This document shows, piece after piece, positions 17,027-26,145 of a DNA stretch of 64,000 nt (its first letter is position 1; every line of letters starts with the position of its first letter). A program made the translations under genes and the position numbers. This DNA is from CAVPNY01 sp963706905. GTDB lineage: Bacteria > Chloroflexota > Anaerolineae > Anaerolineales > UBA4823. The DNA lies in assembly GCA_963706905.1 (NCBI GenBank), contig CAVPNY010000012.1, positions 744,001 through 808,000 on the forward strand. The letters are read 5' to 3'. Below the pieces are notes generated by a model, which was not told the DNA's origin, made no database searches, and saw nothing but the letters and a program-made list of their open reading frames with translations.

Positions 17027-18212
17027 ATGTCCTTTCTTCTACCTCTTGCGACCTCGCTGATACACGTGAGATATTTAGCAAGATCCCTACAGCAGCAAGT
17101 GACACTAACAGGTTCGACCCGCCTGCACTAACGAATGGCAAAGCGTTACCGGCGAATGGAACCAAACCCACAATCACAGCCATATTGATGAATGCTTCAA
17201 TTGCGAGCCACATGCTTAATCCTGCAGCCATTAATCTCCCAAGGCCATCTGGGGCGCGTTGTGCAATTTTCAATCCTCGCCACATCAAAAAAACATAGAG
17301 AAGGATCACTGCTATCGCCCCTAACAGTCCAGTCTCTTCACCGATAACTGCAAAAATGCTATCGGTTGGCGGTACTGGTAATCCGGTCAGCTTAGTATCC
17401 GCACGACCAATTCCGACTCCAAACCAGCCACCTTTCACCAACGCCTCTAAGGAACGAGACAAATGCATAGGCGCCTGAGTTAAATCCTTGATGCTGATCA
17501 GGTACTCGGATACCCGCTGGCTACCCGTCGGATGAAAACGAAACACGATCCAGCTAACCACCATTCCCAGGATAAGCAGAAATGCAATCTGACGCATGTC
17601 CCCGCCAGCCAAGAAAAACAACAAACCGCCTAAGATAAAAATCGTTGCTGCCGCGCTTAGATCCGGCTGAAGGAAGATCAAACCTCCTAATACACCTAAA
17701 ATTATCCCTAATGGAATTAACCCGAATGAAACATCGCTCAATTGGTCTCGCCGTGCAAATAGCCAGACTGAAAGATAAATCACTACAACCAGCTTCGCAA
17801 TTTCAGATGGCTGGCCAGATCCCTGGAAGATAGTTCGAGCAGCATTGTTGATCACTTCATTAACAAATAACACAGCCAATAGCAGGGCGATCGTGCCAAT
17901 CATGACAAAAATAGCCAGTTTTTTAAAATGGTGATAATCGAAGAAAGTCAATAGAACAGCTACGACAATTCCGATCGCCATGAATAATAGCTGCCGCGTG
18001 AACATGTATGTTGGTGGTTGCTGCAGGATAGTCATTGAATAATCCCAGCTCGCTGAATACACCATCAAGAGACCAAATACAGACAAGGTACACACAATCA
18101 ACACTAGCGGCACATCAATGCCCAATCGGATCAATCGACGGTTCTGAAATGAATTTAGCAAACCATGGCGGGCTATATCCCGGCCCATGCTTATGGGAGT
18201 TCCATTACCCAT
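16941..18212 (-). CDS. ftsW: Lipid II polymerase FtsW (SEDS family)
   Basis: A 423-residue SEDS protein with about ten membrane segments that polymerises septal glycan with FtsI. Characteristic parts are FGLLMVYSAS near residue 50, the GEETGLLGAI motif, and the late NALPFVSAGGSNLLVSL motif. ATG at 18212 overlaps murD by 22 bases; ATG at 18188, two bases after the murD stop, is an equally good start. The C-terminal 28 codons overlap murG in another frame, which is long for this cluster. Confidence 0.95.
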   Translation of the reverse strand: MGNGTPISMGRDIARHGLLNSFQNRRLIRLGIDVPLVLIVCTLSVFGLLMVYSASWDYSMTILQQPPTYMFTRQLLFMAIGIVVAVLLTFFDYHHFKKLAIFVMIGTIALLLAVLFVNEVINNAARTIFQGSGQPSEIAKLVVVIYLSVWLFARRDQLSDVSFGLIPLGIILGVLGGLIFLQPDLSAAATIFILGGLLFFLAGGDMRQIAFLLILGMVVSWIVFRFHPTGSQRVSEYLISIKDLTQAPMHLSRSLEALVKGGWFGVGIGRADTKLTGLPVPPTDSIFAVIGEETGLLGAIAVILLYVFLMWRGLKIAQRAPDGLGRLMAAGLSMWLAIEAFINMAVIVGLVPFAGNALPFVSAGGSNLLVSLAAVGILLNISRVSARSQEVEERTFDAVVDMRWRDRRWGVPSARRPQSAPRR

Positions 18213-19699
18213 TTCTTATAAGCCTCCCCGCGATCTTCAAAATCGCGGAATTCATCAAAACTGGTACCACCAGGTGAAAATAGGACAACGTCACCCGGCG
18301 AGAGTGCTTTTGCTGCAGTTTGCACAGCCTGGAACAGATTACTGCAATGAGTGATTTTTACCTTCGATTCCGGTGTGTATGTGATCATTGCCTGAGCAAT
18401 TTTGTCTGCTAACTCTCCGAATAAGATCAGGTGTTTGACCCTGGTAGCGACCAGTCGTGCAAAATCCTCCCAAGGCAAGTTCTTGTCTCTGCCTCCTGCC
18501 AGTAGAATAAGAGGTTCACTAAAAGAATAGATTGCCGCTATCGATCTTTCCGGTGCGGTGGCGATCGAGTCATTGAACCAATCTGCCCCTTTCCAGCTTC
18601 GAACAAATTCCAGACGATGGGGCACTCCTAAGAAACCTTTTACACCCACGACGACGGCCTCAATTGGTATCCCTGCACTAAAAGCGATAGCACTGGCCGC
18701 TAATACATTATAGAGATTATGTTCACCCCGCAAGGAAATATCCTTCCGGGCCAATAGATAATGAACTTTTTCCATCCCATTCTCAATAGACTGAAGCATC
18801 AATGCTTGTCCATCATCCGTGAGAAAAGTGCCTGCTTGTCCTGGTGGGGGTTGATTACGGCCAAATGTAATTAAATTTCCACGTACTTGATTGGCTAAGC
18901 TCCACGCTCCCGGGTCATCGCGGTTTAGAACCGCCATATCTGCAAATGATTGGAACTCCAAAATTCGTGCTTTTGCTGCCTGATACGCTTCCATATTGCT
19001 GTGGCGATCAAGATGGTTAGGCGTTATATTGAGGATCGCTGATACTTGAGGCGCCCGATGCATAATTTCCAATTGAAAACTGGATAATTCCATTACAGCC
19101 AGATCATTCTCAAACATCTGATCCAAAATGGAGATCAATGGTGTACCGATATTACCTCCCACCCAAACTCTCGCCGGGTAGACTTGGTGGCTTCGGCGAG
19201 AAGGTAACGCATGATCGATCCTTGCTGTAATATCAGCCGCAACTTGGGCGATCCTCCCAACTAGAGTGGTTGTTGTGGTCTTTCCAGCTGAACCGGTAAT
19301 ACCAATCACTGGACAAGGAACTTCCTCCAAGAAAATCTGCGAATCGTTCGAAAGGAAAATCCCTCGGCGTTGCGCTTCTTTTACGATCGGAATATCAAGG
19401 GGTATGCCACCAGAAGGACAAACCAAATCAGCGCCATCCAACAAGCTCAACGGATGTCCTCCACAAACCCATCGAACCTTCTCCCCAGCCAGGGACTGTT
19501 GCTCTCCCCTGAGCTCATTATCCGGGAGTCGGTCATTCAATATCACATCAGCGTTATGCCTGGCTAAATACCTGGCCAACGCCAATCCCTGCCGAGCAGC
19601 TCCAATTACGATCACTCGTCGTCCACTCCAGTTGTTCACGACAGTAATCCTGCCTCGATCAAGATTGCTTATATTTGTGATTGGAAAACTTGTGTGCAC
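18191..19699 (-). CDS. murD: UDP-N-acetylmuramoylalanine--D-glutamate ligase MurD
   Basis: A 502-residue Mur ligase that adds D-glutamate. It has the N-terminal nucleotide-sugar-binding fold (VIVIGAARQGLALARYL), the ATP loop GITGSAGKTTTTTLVG, the NITPNHLDRH motif specific for MurD, and GGRDKNLPWEDFA near the C-terminus. The start is not fixed: the first 25 residues are poorly conserved in the family. It follows mraY by 26 bases. Confidence 0.96.
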   Translation of the reverse strand: MHTSFPITNISNLDRGRITVVNNWSGRRVIVIGAARQGLALARYLARHNADVILNDRLPDNELRGEQQSLAGEKVRWVCGGHPLSLLDGADLVCPSGGIPLDIPIVKEAQRRGIFLSNDSQIFLEEVPCPVIGITGSAGKTTTTTLVGRIAQVAADITARIDHALPSRRSHQVYPARVWVGGNIGTPLISILDQMFENDLAVMELSSFQLEIMHRAPQVSAILNITPNHLDRHSNMEAYQAAKARILEFQSFADMAVLNRDDPGAWSLANQVRGNLITFGRNQPPPGQAGTFLTDDGQALMLQSIENGMEKVHYLLARKDISLRGEHNLYNVLAASAIAFSAGIPIEAVVVGVKGFLGVPHRLEFVRSWKGADWFNDSIATAPERSIAAIYSFSEPLILLAGGRDKNLPWEDFARLVATRVKHLILFGELADKIAQAMITYTPESKVKITHCSNLFQAVQTAAKALSPGDVVLFSPGGTSFDEFRDFEDRGEAYKKWVMELP

Positions 19700-19725
19700 A
19701 ATTCACCCTTGTAGCTTCATCTCTC

Positions 19726-20718
19726 TTAAGTAATCGCCAGTGCCACTCCGATCATGGCAAACATCAAGCAGATAAGCCAGAAGCGTTGAACGACTTGAGT
19801 TTCGCTCCAACCAGAAAGCTCAAAATGATGGTGAAGGGGGCTCATCTTGAACAAGCGTCGACCGCCGGTGAGTTTGAAATAAGCTATTTGTAAAACAACG
19901 CTCAAAGCCTCACTGGTGGGAATAATGGCAATGATGGGTAATAGAATCCATTGACCGGTCATCAAAGCCACGACCGCCAACGTAGCTCCTAATGGAAGCG
20001 AGCCCGTATCACCCATGATTAATTCTGCTGGATGCACATTGAACCAGAGGAACCCAAACAATGCTCCAACAAGGGTAAAACAAAACCTTGCAACATAGAT
20101 CTGTTCTTGGAGCAGCGCAATAGCGCCATAAGTCCCAAATCCAGTCGCTGCGATCAAGCCAGCCAATCCATCCAAACCATCTGTAAAATTCATCCCATTC
20201 GACATAGCCACAATCACAAATATAGAAATTGGGATGAACCAAATTCCAATTTCAACTTCCTTTTTTATCCCCGGTAGATACAATTGAGGAACATCGAGTA
20301 TGTAATACAAGCCCAAACTGACAATCAAGGCGAAAAGCAATTGAACGAGAAATTTTGTCCGGGCGCGCATGCCGAGTCCTCGCCGCGGTCCGCGCACGCC
20401 TTCCCAATCATCTACCATACCCAGGATTGCATAAAAAACAAGTACGCCCATCGGTAATAAAATGGATCGTCCCAACACAGTTGGCCCGATCAGGGAAACC
20501 GAGTTCAGTAATATGGTTACCAGCAAAACTGGCAAGATGATCATCACACCACCCATCGTTGGGGTACCCATTTTACTGAAATGCCTCTCCGGACCCTCAA
20601 TCCGGATTACCTTACCAATGTTATAGTGTTTCAAGATCCTTAACAGAGGCGGCCCCCAGATCACAGCCAGGATAAAGCTCAAACTTGTCAGTCCCAATGC
20701 CAGTGCAATTTGCCTCAT
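19726..20718 (-). CDS. mraY: Phospho-N-acetylmuramoyl-pentapeptide transferase MraY
   Basis: A 330-residue polytopic membrane enzyme that makes lipid I. The family motifs are all visible: MNFTDGLDGLAG with the catalytic aspartates, MGDTGSLPLGA, and the cytoplasmic SPLHHHFELSGWSE loop. TMGGVMII near residue 55 is also typical. It overlaps the murF stop by 4 bases. Confidence 0.97.
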   Translation of the reverse strand: MRQIALALGLTSLSFILAVIWGPPLLRILKHYNIGKVIRIEGPERHFSKMGTPTMGGVMIILPVLLVTILLNSVSLIGPTVLGRSILLPMGVLVFYAILGMVDDWEGVRGPRRGLGMRARTKFLVQLLFALIVSLGLYYILDVPQLYLPGIKKEVEIGIWFIPISIFVIVAMSNGMNFTDGLDGLAGLIAATGFGTYGAIALLQEQIYVARFCFTLVGALFGFLWFNVHPAELIMGDTGSLPLGATLAVVALMTGQWILLPIIAIIPTSEALSVVLQIAYFKLTGGRRLFKMSPLHHHFELSGWSETQVVQRFWLICLMFAMIGVALAIT

Positions 20719-22140
20719 TGGACTGCCTCCAAAGCTGCGACGATCCCCTCCATTTTCATACCGCGCGAGCCTTTTACAAGCACAACATCCTGAGTTTCAA
20801 GGTGTTTGCTTAAATATGTGATTGCCTGACGATTATTTTCAAAAATAAGGATCGCATTGTCCGGCAAGCCAGACAGAGCAGCCGCGTAAGCTATCAACTT
20901 GCCCCGATTTCCCACCGTCACCAGTTTGTCGACCACCTCGGCTGCGCGGGCGCCGACTAATTCATGACCTTCCTGTTCATATTGACCGAGCTCAAGCATA
21001 TCGCCAAGTACAGCGATTTTTCGCCCATCCATTTCATCCAATAGATTAAGCGCTGCCAGAGTTGACTCTGGGGAGGCGTTATAAGTGTCATCCAGGATCA
21101 AAGCACCACTTTCAGCTCGGGCAACCACCAAACGTAATTGTGCCTGACTCTCGTGAAGGCCATCGAAAATTTCTTGCCAGGTCAGCCCGTCATTTAATCC
21201 CACAGCTGCCGCTCGTAACGCAGTATGCACCGAATGACGCCCAATTAATGGAACTCTCAAATGCAGCACTTCATTCTGGTAATGCATCTGAAAGCGGATA
21301 CCATCCAGACCCAACCCTTCCACACCATCCGCCCAAAGATCAGCTTCAGGGGATAACCCATAATAAAAAACGCTAGCCAGGGTTTTACTCGCCATTTCCC
21401 GTACACGCAGGTCATCATAGTTTAGAATTGCGAGTCCCAATGGAGCTGGCGGCAGTGATTCCACCAGTTCAGTCTTCCCTCGTACGATTTCCTCGATCGA
21501 ACCAGCTCTTTCAGCATGAACAGTCCCTATATTCGTGACAATTCCGACTGATGGGGAAGCCAATTCACATAGCAAGCGAATTTCACCGGGGACATAAAAG
21601 CCCATTTCCAACACAGCTCGTTCATGTTCTTCAGTCAAGTGAAGAAGGGTTAAAGGTAAGCCAATTTCATTATTCAGATTGCCAGGATTCTTCAAGGTTG
21701 AATAACGCCGACTCAGAACTTCTGCTACAACTTCTTTGGTAGTTGACTTTCCGACGCTTCCAGTAATCCCGATCACGCGCACATTGAGCTGCTCTCTCCA
21801 GTATTGAGCAATGGTTTGAAGAGATCTCAGACTATCCTCGACACGCAGGCAAAGAGAGAGACTCATCGACAGCCTCGATCCTTTCCAATTGCTCATCAAA
21901 CCGTAGATCAATCTGTGGAAATTGATCAGATAAATCTTTCTGAACCAAGGCAAATGCTGCACCTCGATCAAACGCGTCTTGAACATAATCATGCCCGTCG
22001 GCTTTTTCGCCCGGGAGGGCAACAAACATAGCGCCAGGACTCACCTCCCGCGAATCGACAACTACATCCAGGATAGGCCGGGCAATCCCTTGCATTTTGA
22101 TGTGTGTCAATGCCGTAATCACATGCGCTAAGTTCAACAT
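20715..22140 (-). pseudogene. murF: UDP-MurNAc-tripeptide--D-Ala-D-Ala ligase MurF, frameshifted
   Basis: The N-terminal domain (22140 to about 21855: VDSREVSPGAMFVALPGEKADGH) and the central plus C-terminal domains (from about 21850 to 20715: GITGSVGKSTTKE, TYNASPES, GDMLELG, VKGSRGMKME) are in different frames. Removing one base in the CTCTCTCTTTG tract (21850-21860) would restore one protein of about 474 residues, the normal size. The enzyme adds D-Ala-D-Ala to the stem peptide. The slippery CT/T tract suggests a sequence error, since both halves are well preserved. There is no murE beside it. Confidence 0.92.
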
Positions 22141-22146
22141 TCTGCA

Positions 22147-23910
22147 CTACTGACTTTCCAAAAACCTCTTTCGAATATCATCCGGAGGCAAATTCATCAT
22201 TACAACCAGGCGTTCAACTACCTCACGAAACACCGGAGCAGCAACCACTGAGCCCCAGGGTGAAGTTGTTGGCTTCTCGAGCCAAACATAGACCAGAAAA
22301 CGAGGATCATCAACGGGTCCCCAGCCAACGAAGGAGGCATTGGTCTGGTTACTGGTATAACCAAATGGTGTGGGGATTTCTGCAGTTCCGGTTTTCCCAG
22401 CAACCCGGTAGCCTTCAACAAGCGCAGCAGAGGATTCGACCTCCAAAGAGGTGGCCAGCATTTTCGTCAATTCATGGGCCGTCTCATCTGAGACTGGCAT
22501 CCCAGCCACCTGAGGAGATGTATTATACTGTTTACCATCATCAATTATAGAAAGTACGATCCTGGGGACCATCATTTTGCCATCGTTGGCCATTGCTGAA
22601 ATCGCAGCCGCCATCTGGAGCGGCGTCACTGCCACGCCTTGACCGAACGCGTTTGTCCCTAGATCTGCTTCATACCAATCACTATCACCAGGATGCTTCA
22701 GGCGTCCAGAGTCTTCTAGCGCCATATCAACGCCGGTCAAATGCCCAAATCCGAATGCATCCATATATGTATAAAACTGATTCGCCCCCACTTGCTTAGC
22801 CACCCATGCCAAACAAACATTCAACGAATGCTGCATGCACCCTAACATATCTTGAGGACCCCAGGCGCCACTATCCCAGTTACGAATGACTATTCCACCT
22901 ATCTCAATAGCACCTGTATCAAGAAATGGCGTTTGCGGTTTTACTGTATCGCTATCAAGCGCAGATGCCATTGTAAGCACTTTGAATACTGAACCAGGCT
23001 CATAAGTTCCGCTGACGGCACGGTTAAATGGTGTAGCTCCCTCGAAAACCTCTCCATACCGCCAAAATTCATTGAGGTCAAGGCGTGGAGAAGTTGCCAT
23101 AGCCAGGATATCCCCAGTTCGTGGATCCATAACGACAATGGTGGCTGACTCTGACCCAGACTCCTCAATAGTCTTATCAACGATTTTCTCAACTTCGGAT
23201 TGAACCGCACGATCGATCGTTAATATCAGACTTGCTCCAGATGGGATTTCTGGTTGTTCTTCAACCTTGTTGGGATCGCGAGAAATCCAGACCAATTTCT
23301 TCTCGCCAGCCAGCTGCTCATCATAGCGTTCTTCGATCCCGAAAAATCCTTCACCATCCCAATTAACAAAACCCAGAATATTCGAACCCAGACTCTTTTC
23401 GGGATAACTTCTCTGCAGGCTTGGTGTGAAACGTAAACCAGCCAAACTTTTCACTTGCTCACCATCTCCCTCCCCATAAGCACCATCCATTTGATCAGCA
23501 AGCTCTTCCAGGCGAATTTTCTGTTCTTCAGTAACGAACCGAGCGAGGGTTGCATAAACTATCCCTGATTCTGGATCCTGTGATGCGGCTGCATAGACAT
23601 CCTCGTACTCAACCCCGACAACCGCATTCAATGCAAACGCAATTGTGGTTGGATCTACAACATCAATCAGGTCCACGCCAGCTTCATAAACTGTTTTGTT
23701 CCCTGCCAATAAATGCCCCCATCGATCATAAATCTGACCACGTGCGGGCGTGATTGTCTTGTACTCACCAGAAAAAATTTCTCCTTGATTTCGTAGGGTA
23801 TCCGCTTCAGGGCTGAGTTGAATACGCAACATTTGAATAATAACGAAAACCGCGAGTGCGGTCAGCAAAATCCCTAATGTCGAATATCGCCAAGCATGCT
23901 CTTTTTTCAT
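22147..23910 (-). CDS. ftsI: Penicillin-binding protein / peptidoglycan transpeptidase FtsI (PBP2b/PBP3-like)
   Basis: A 587-residue class B penicillin-binding protein. It has one N-terminal membrane anchor (about 11-30), a dimerisation domain, and the transpeptidase domain with SVFK (SxxK nucleophile), SLN (SxN) and KTGTAE (KTG). It cross-links septal peptidoglycan outside the membrane. No C-terminal PASTA domains are seen. The start overlaps the ftsL-like stop (ATGA), and murF follows 6 bases later. Confidence 0.95.
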   Translation of the reverse strand: MKKEHAWRYSTLGILLTALAVFVIIQMLRIQLSPEADTLRNQGEIFSGEYKTITPARGQIYDRWGHLLAGNKTVYEAGVDLIDVVDPTTIAFALNAVVGVEYEDVYAAASQDPESGIVYATLARFVTEEQKIRLEELADQMDGAYGEGDGEQVKSLAGLRFTPSLQRSYPEKSLGSNILGFVNWDGEGFFGIEERYDEQLAGEKKLVWISRDPNKVEEQPEIPSGASLILTIDRAVQSEVEKIVDKTIEESGSESATIVVMDPRTGDILAMATSPRLDLNEFWRYGEVFEGATPFNRAVSGTYEPGSVFKVLTMASALDSDTVKPQTPFLDTGAIEIGGIVIRNWDSGAWGPQDMLGCMQHSLNVCLAWVAKQVGANQFYTYMDAFGFGHLTGVDMALEDSGRLKHPGDSDWYEADLGTNAFGQGVAVTPLQMAAAISAMANDGKMMVPRIVLSIIDDGKQYNTSPQVAGMPVSDETAHELTKMLATSLEVESSAALVEGYRVAGKTGTAEIPTPFGYTSNQTNASFVGWGPVDDPRFLVYVWLEKPTTSPWGSVVAAPVFREVVERLVVMMNLPPDDIRKRFLESQ

Positions 23911-24389
23911 GGGTTTACCTCCACCAGAAGAGGAGCGGCTGGCTCGAAAACTCTTTCACGCAGCCAATCAAACAAGGATTGGGTATATTCTGGAGCCAGA
24001 ATTTGTTCATCCGGTAGCTCAATTCCTGGGGTTGATCCGAGCAGAGCGTGGTCAGGTCTTTGGTATTCTTGGACAGCTACATAAATCATTTGATCAGAGC
24101 TAGCTGGCTGAAAACCCAGCTCTGCAGCTCTCTGTTCCATTACAGTCTTGGATGTGAGATCAGCCAATTGAGTTTGCAAATCCTCGATATTCCTCTCAAT
24201 GTCTTCCATTTCGGTATAGATTCCCTGAATCCTTCGACCGATTGTCGCTGCTCTAGCAGTTACACTCAGGTAAATTCCCGCCACCAAAGCTGCTAAAATC
24301 AGGATCAAAAGGAATAGCCCAATCCACTGGAGTTGTTTTCTCCAGGGAGCTTGGGAGTAAGCTTGGGTCAGGCTGTTTACTCGGTTCAT
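23907..24389 (-). CDS. ftsL: FtsL-like septum formation protein
   Basis: A 160-residue bitopic protein: a short cytoplasmic tail, one membrane segment (about 24-46), then a heptad-rich coiled coil (about 55-88, with IQGIYTEMEDIERNIEDL) and a variable C-terminal tail. This shape and its position between rsmH and ftsI identify it as the FtsL/DivIC-type partner, although sequence conservation in the family is too low to be certain. Confidence 0.75.
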   Translation of the reverse strand: MNRVNSLTQAYSQAPWRKQLQWIGLFLLILILAALVAGIYLSVTARAATIGRRIQGIYTEMEDIERNIEDLQTQLADLTSKTVMEQRAAELGFQPASSDQMIYVAVQEYQRPDHALLGSTPGIELPDEQILAPEYTQSLFDWLRERVFEPAAPLLVEVNP

Positions 24390-24496
24390 AGCTTCCTCAG
24401 GCGACGGTCTTCCTGTATCGCCAGAAATTTAGGATTAGGATGAAGGGCTACTTCCACGGTTTAATCCCAATGCTTGCAAGAGTGATGCCAAAACCC

Positions 24497-25429
24497 TTAG
24501 TTCGGTAATTTTTCTATTGCCCTTAATCTTGCGCTGCGAGCTCGAGGATTCTCACGAATCTCTGCCTCTCCGGGTCGTATAGGATGGCGCTCTATCTCGC
24601 GCACACTTGCTTGATGGCCGCAGGTGCAAATCGGTTGTTTAGGTGGACAAATACAATCCCTGCTCTCAAGCCGGAAGAAGTTTTTGACGATCCGATCCTC
24701 CAAGGAATGAAACGCAATAATTGCCAATCTTCCTCCTGGTTCCAATGCTTTCACCAGTTCAGGGAGAGAACTCTCTAAGGTTTCAAGTTCCCGATTCACG
24801 CCAATCCTTAGCGCTTGAAAGGTCCTCGTGGCCGGGTGAATGCCCGGCCTGTTACTTTTTATTACTGCGGAAACTACCTCAGCGAGTCGCTGAGTTGTAT
24901 GTATCGGCCGGGCTCTAATAATAGCCCTGGCTATTTGATGTGAACGACGCTCTTCGCCATACTGATATAACAAGTCAGCAAGTTCTTTCTCTGAAAGGTT
25001 ATTCACCAGGTCGGCGGCGCGTACGGGATTCTGCGGATCAAACCGCATGTCGAGGGGAGCATCTACCTGAAATGAGAAACCCCGCTCTGGGGTATCCACT
25101 TGCATGGAAGAGATTCCCAGATCTAGTAAGATGCCATCCGCCTTTTCCCACCCCAGCGCATCTAACTTCAACCGCAAAGTCGCATAGGAAGCTTTCACGA
25201 TGAAAGCCCGGGAGCCAAAGGGCTCAAGTCTTTCTTTTGCCAGTGTGATGGCCTGCGAGTCCACATCCAGACCTAACAGAAAGCCGTCTGGCGAGCTTGC
25301 CTTGAGGATGCCCTCTGCATGGCCACCCGCACCTAGCGTCCCATCTACATAACGACCTGCGCTCCGCGGCTGTAAAACGTGTATAATTTCATTGTAAAGA
25401 ACTGGATGGTGATGTAGATTTTTTCCCAT
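24497..25429 (-). CDS. rsmH: 16S rRNA (cytosine1402-N4)-methyltransferase RsmH (MraW)
   Basis: The chosen start, ATG at 25429, gives 310 residues, the family's normal length, and begins with the conserved HHPVLYNEIIHVLQP. A longer frame to 25558 would overlap mraZ and adds unrelated sequence. The SAM motif (YVDGTLGAGGHA), the GILLDLGISSMQVD motif and the C-terminal SLEDRIVKNFF motif are present. It methylates C1402 of 16S rRNA and lies in the usual place after mraZ. Confidence 0.95.
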   Translation of the reverse strand: MGKNLHHHPVLYNEIIHVLQPRSAGRYVDGTLGAGGHAEGILKASSPDGFLLGLDVDSQAITLAKERLEPFGSRAFIVKASYATLRLKLDALGWEKADGILLDLGISSMQVDTPERGFSFQVDAPLDMRFDPQNPVRAADLVNNLSEKELADLLYQYGEERRSHQIARAIIRARPIHTTQRLAEVVSAVIKSNRPGIHPATRTFQALRIGVNRELETLESSLPELVKALEPGGRLAIIAFHSLEDRIVKNFFRLESRDCICPPKQPICTCGHQASVREIERHPIRPGEAEIRENPRARSARLRAIEKLPN

Positions 25430-25473
25430 GGGTCGTTGCAGGTCTTTTAGAGGACGCTCCAACGCAGGATAAT

Positions 25474-25917
25474 CTACTCGCCTGAGGAGAGATCCAGATC
25501 CATGTATCGCAATGCGCCAGACTCTCCAGATTGCATTTGCGAGATTTGTCCAGCCCACAAAGCTGGCGACCAGATCTCAAAATAATTACCGGCACCGACG
25601 AGCATGGCCTCATTGCCTAACTCGACAGAATCACGTAAGAATTGGGGAATCAGTATCCTCCCCACTTTATCGACAGACACCAATTCCGCGTATGAGTAGA
25701 TCTGCCTTCTGAGAATACGTGCATCTGGATCAGTAACGCTAGTCTGGTTGATGAGTTTAGAAATATGTTCAAAAACTGGTACCGACAGAACCATCAGGTT
25801 TCTATCAAAACCCAGGGTTACATAGGCACCTTCCGCAGCTAAAATATCCCGGTAGCGGGCCGGGATGGTCAGGCGTCCCTTATCATCAATGCTGTGTTGG
25901 TACTGACCTAGAAACAT
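25474..25917 (-). CDS. mraZ: Transcriptional regulator MraZ
   Basis: The start at ATG 25917 gives 147 residues with two SpoVT/AbrB-like repeats: DDKGRLTIPARYR (about 11-23) and VDKVGRILIPQFLRD (about 80-94). The DxxGR motifs are hallmarks of MraZ. It is the first gene of the dcw cluster and in other bacteria represses its own promoter by binding short direct repeats. Such repeats are visible just upstream here. A longer frame to 26010 runs through those repeats and is rejected. Confidence 0.95.
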   Translation of the reverse strand: MFLGQYQHSIDDKGRLTIPARYRDILAAEGAYVTLGFDRNLMVLSVPVFEHISKLINQTSVTDPDARILRRQIYSYAELVSVDKVGRILIPQFLRDSVELGNEAMLVGAGNYFEIWSPALWAGQISQMQSGESGALRYMDLDLSSGE

Positions 25918-25958
25918 ATGTTCTACTTTGCAATTAATGTCCGAACGCCGGGGTCTCC

Positions 25959-25988
25959 GGCGCTCCACTTTTCTCCACTTTCTCCCAC
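25959..25988 (-). promoter_or_regulatory. MraZ box: three 10-base direct repeats
   Basis: On the minus strand three adjacent decamers, GTGGGAGAAA, GTGGAGAAAA and GTGGAGCGCC, stand head to tail (25988 down to 25959). MraZ is known to bind tandem TGGGN-type repeats with 10-base period upstream of its own gene. They lie between the predicted -10 box and the mraZ start. A small GC hairpin (CGCCGG/CCGGCG, about 25946-25962) follows. Confidence 0.75.
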
Positions 25989-25998
25989 AATCACACAC

Positions 25999-26027
25999 AG
26001 TATATACCAAATCGATCTAAAATGCAA
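25999..26027 (-). promoter_or_regulatory. Predicted sigma-70 promoter of the dcw cluster
   Basis: On the minus strand, TTGCAT (26022-26027) and TATACT (25999-26004) are separated by 17 bases, a near-consensus arrangement. The transcript would begin just before the MraZ repeats. Confidence 0.7.
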
Positions 26028-26145
26028 GTGTTTTTATCCAATTAATGCGTTTCTTTTCCACTTTCAAAATTGCAAAGCCTGTTTTCGTCTTTTTCCTCAC
26101 CAAGAATATGACGAAATTCATTCTATTAAATATTAAGGGTGCTAA

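Noticed and set aside
25430..25558. Longer N-terminus for RsmH
   Set aside because: The added residues overlap mraZ and are not RsmH-like; the family start is at 25429.
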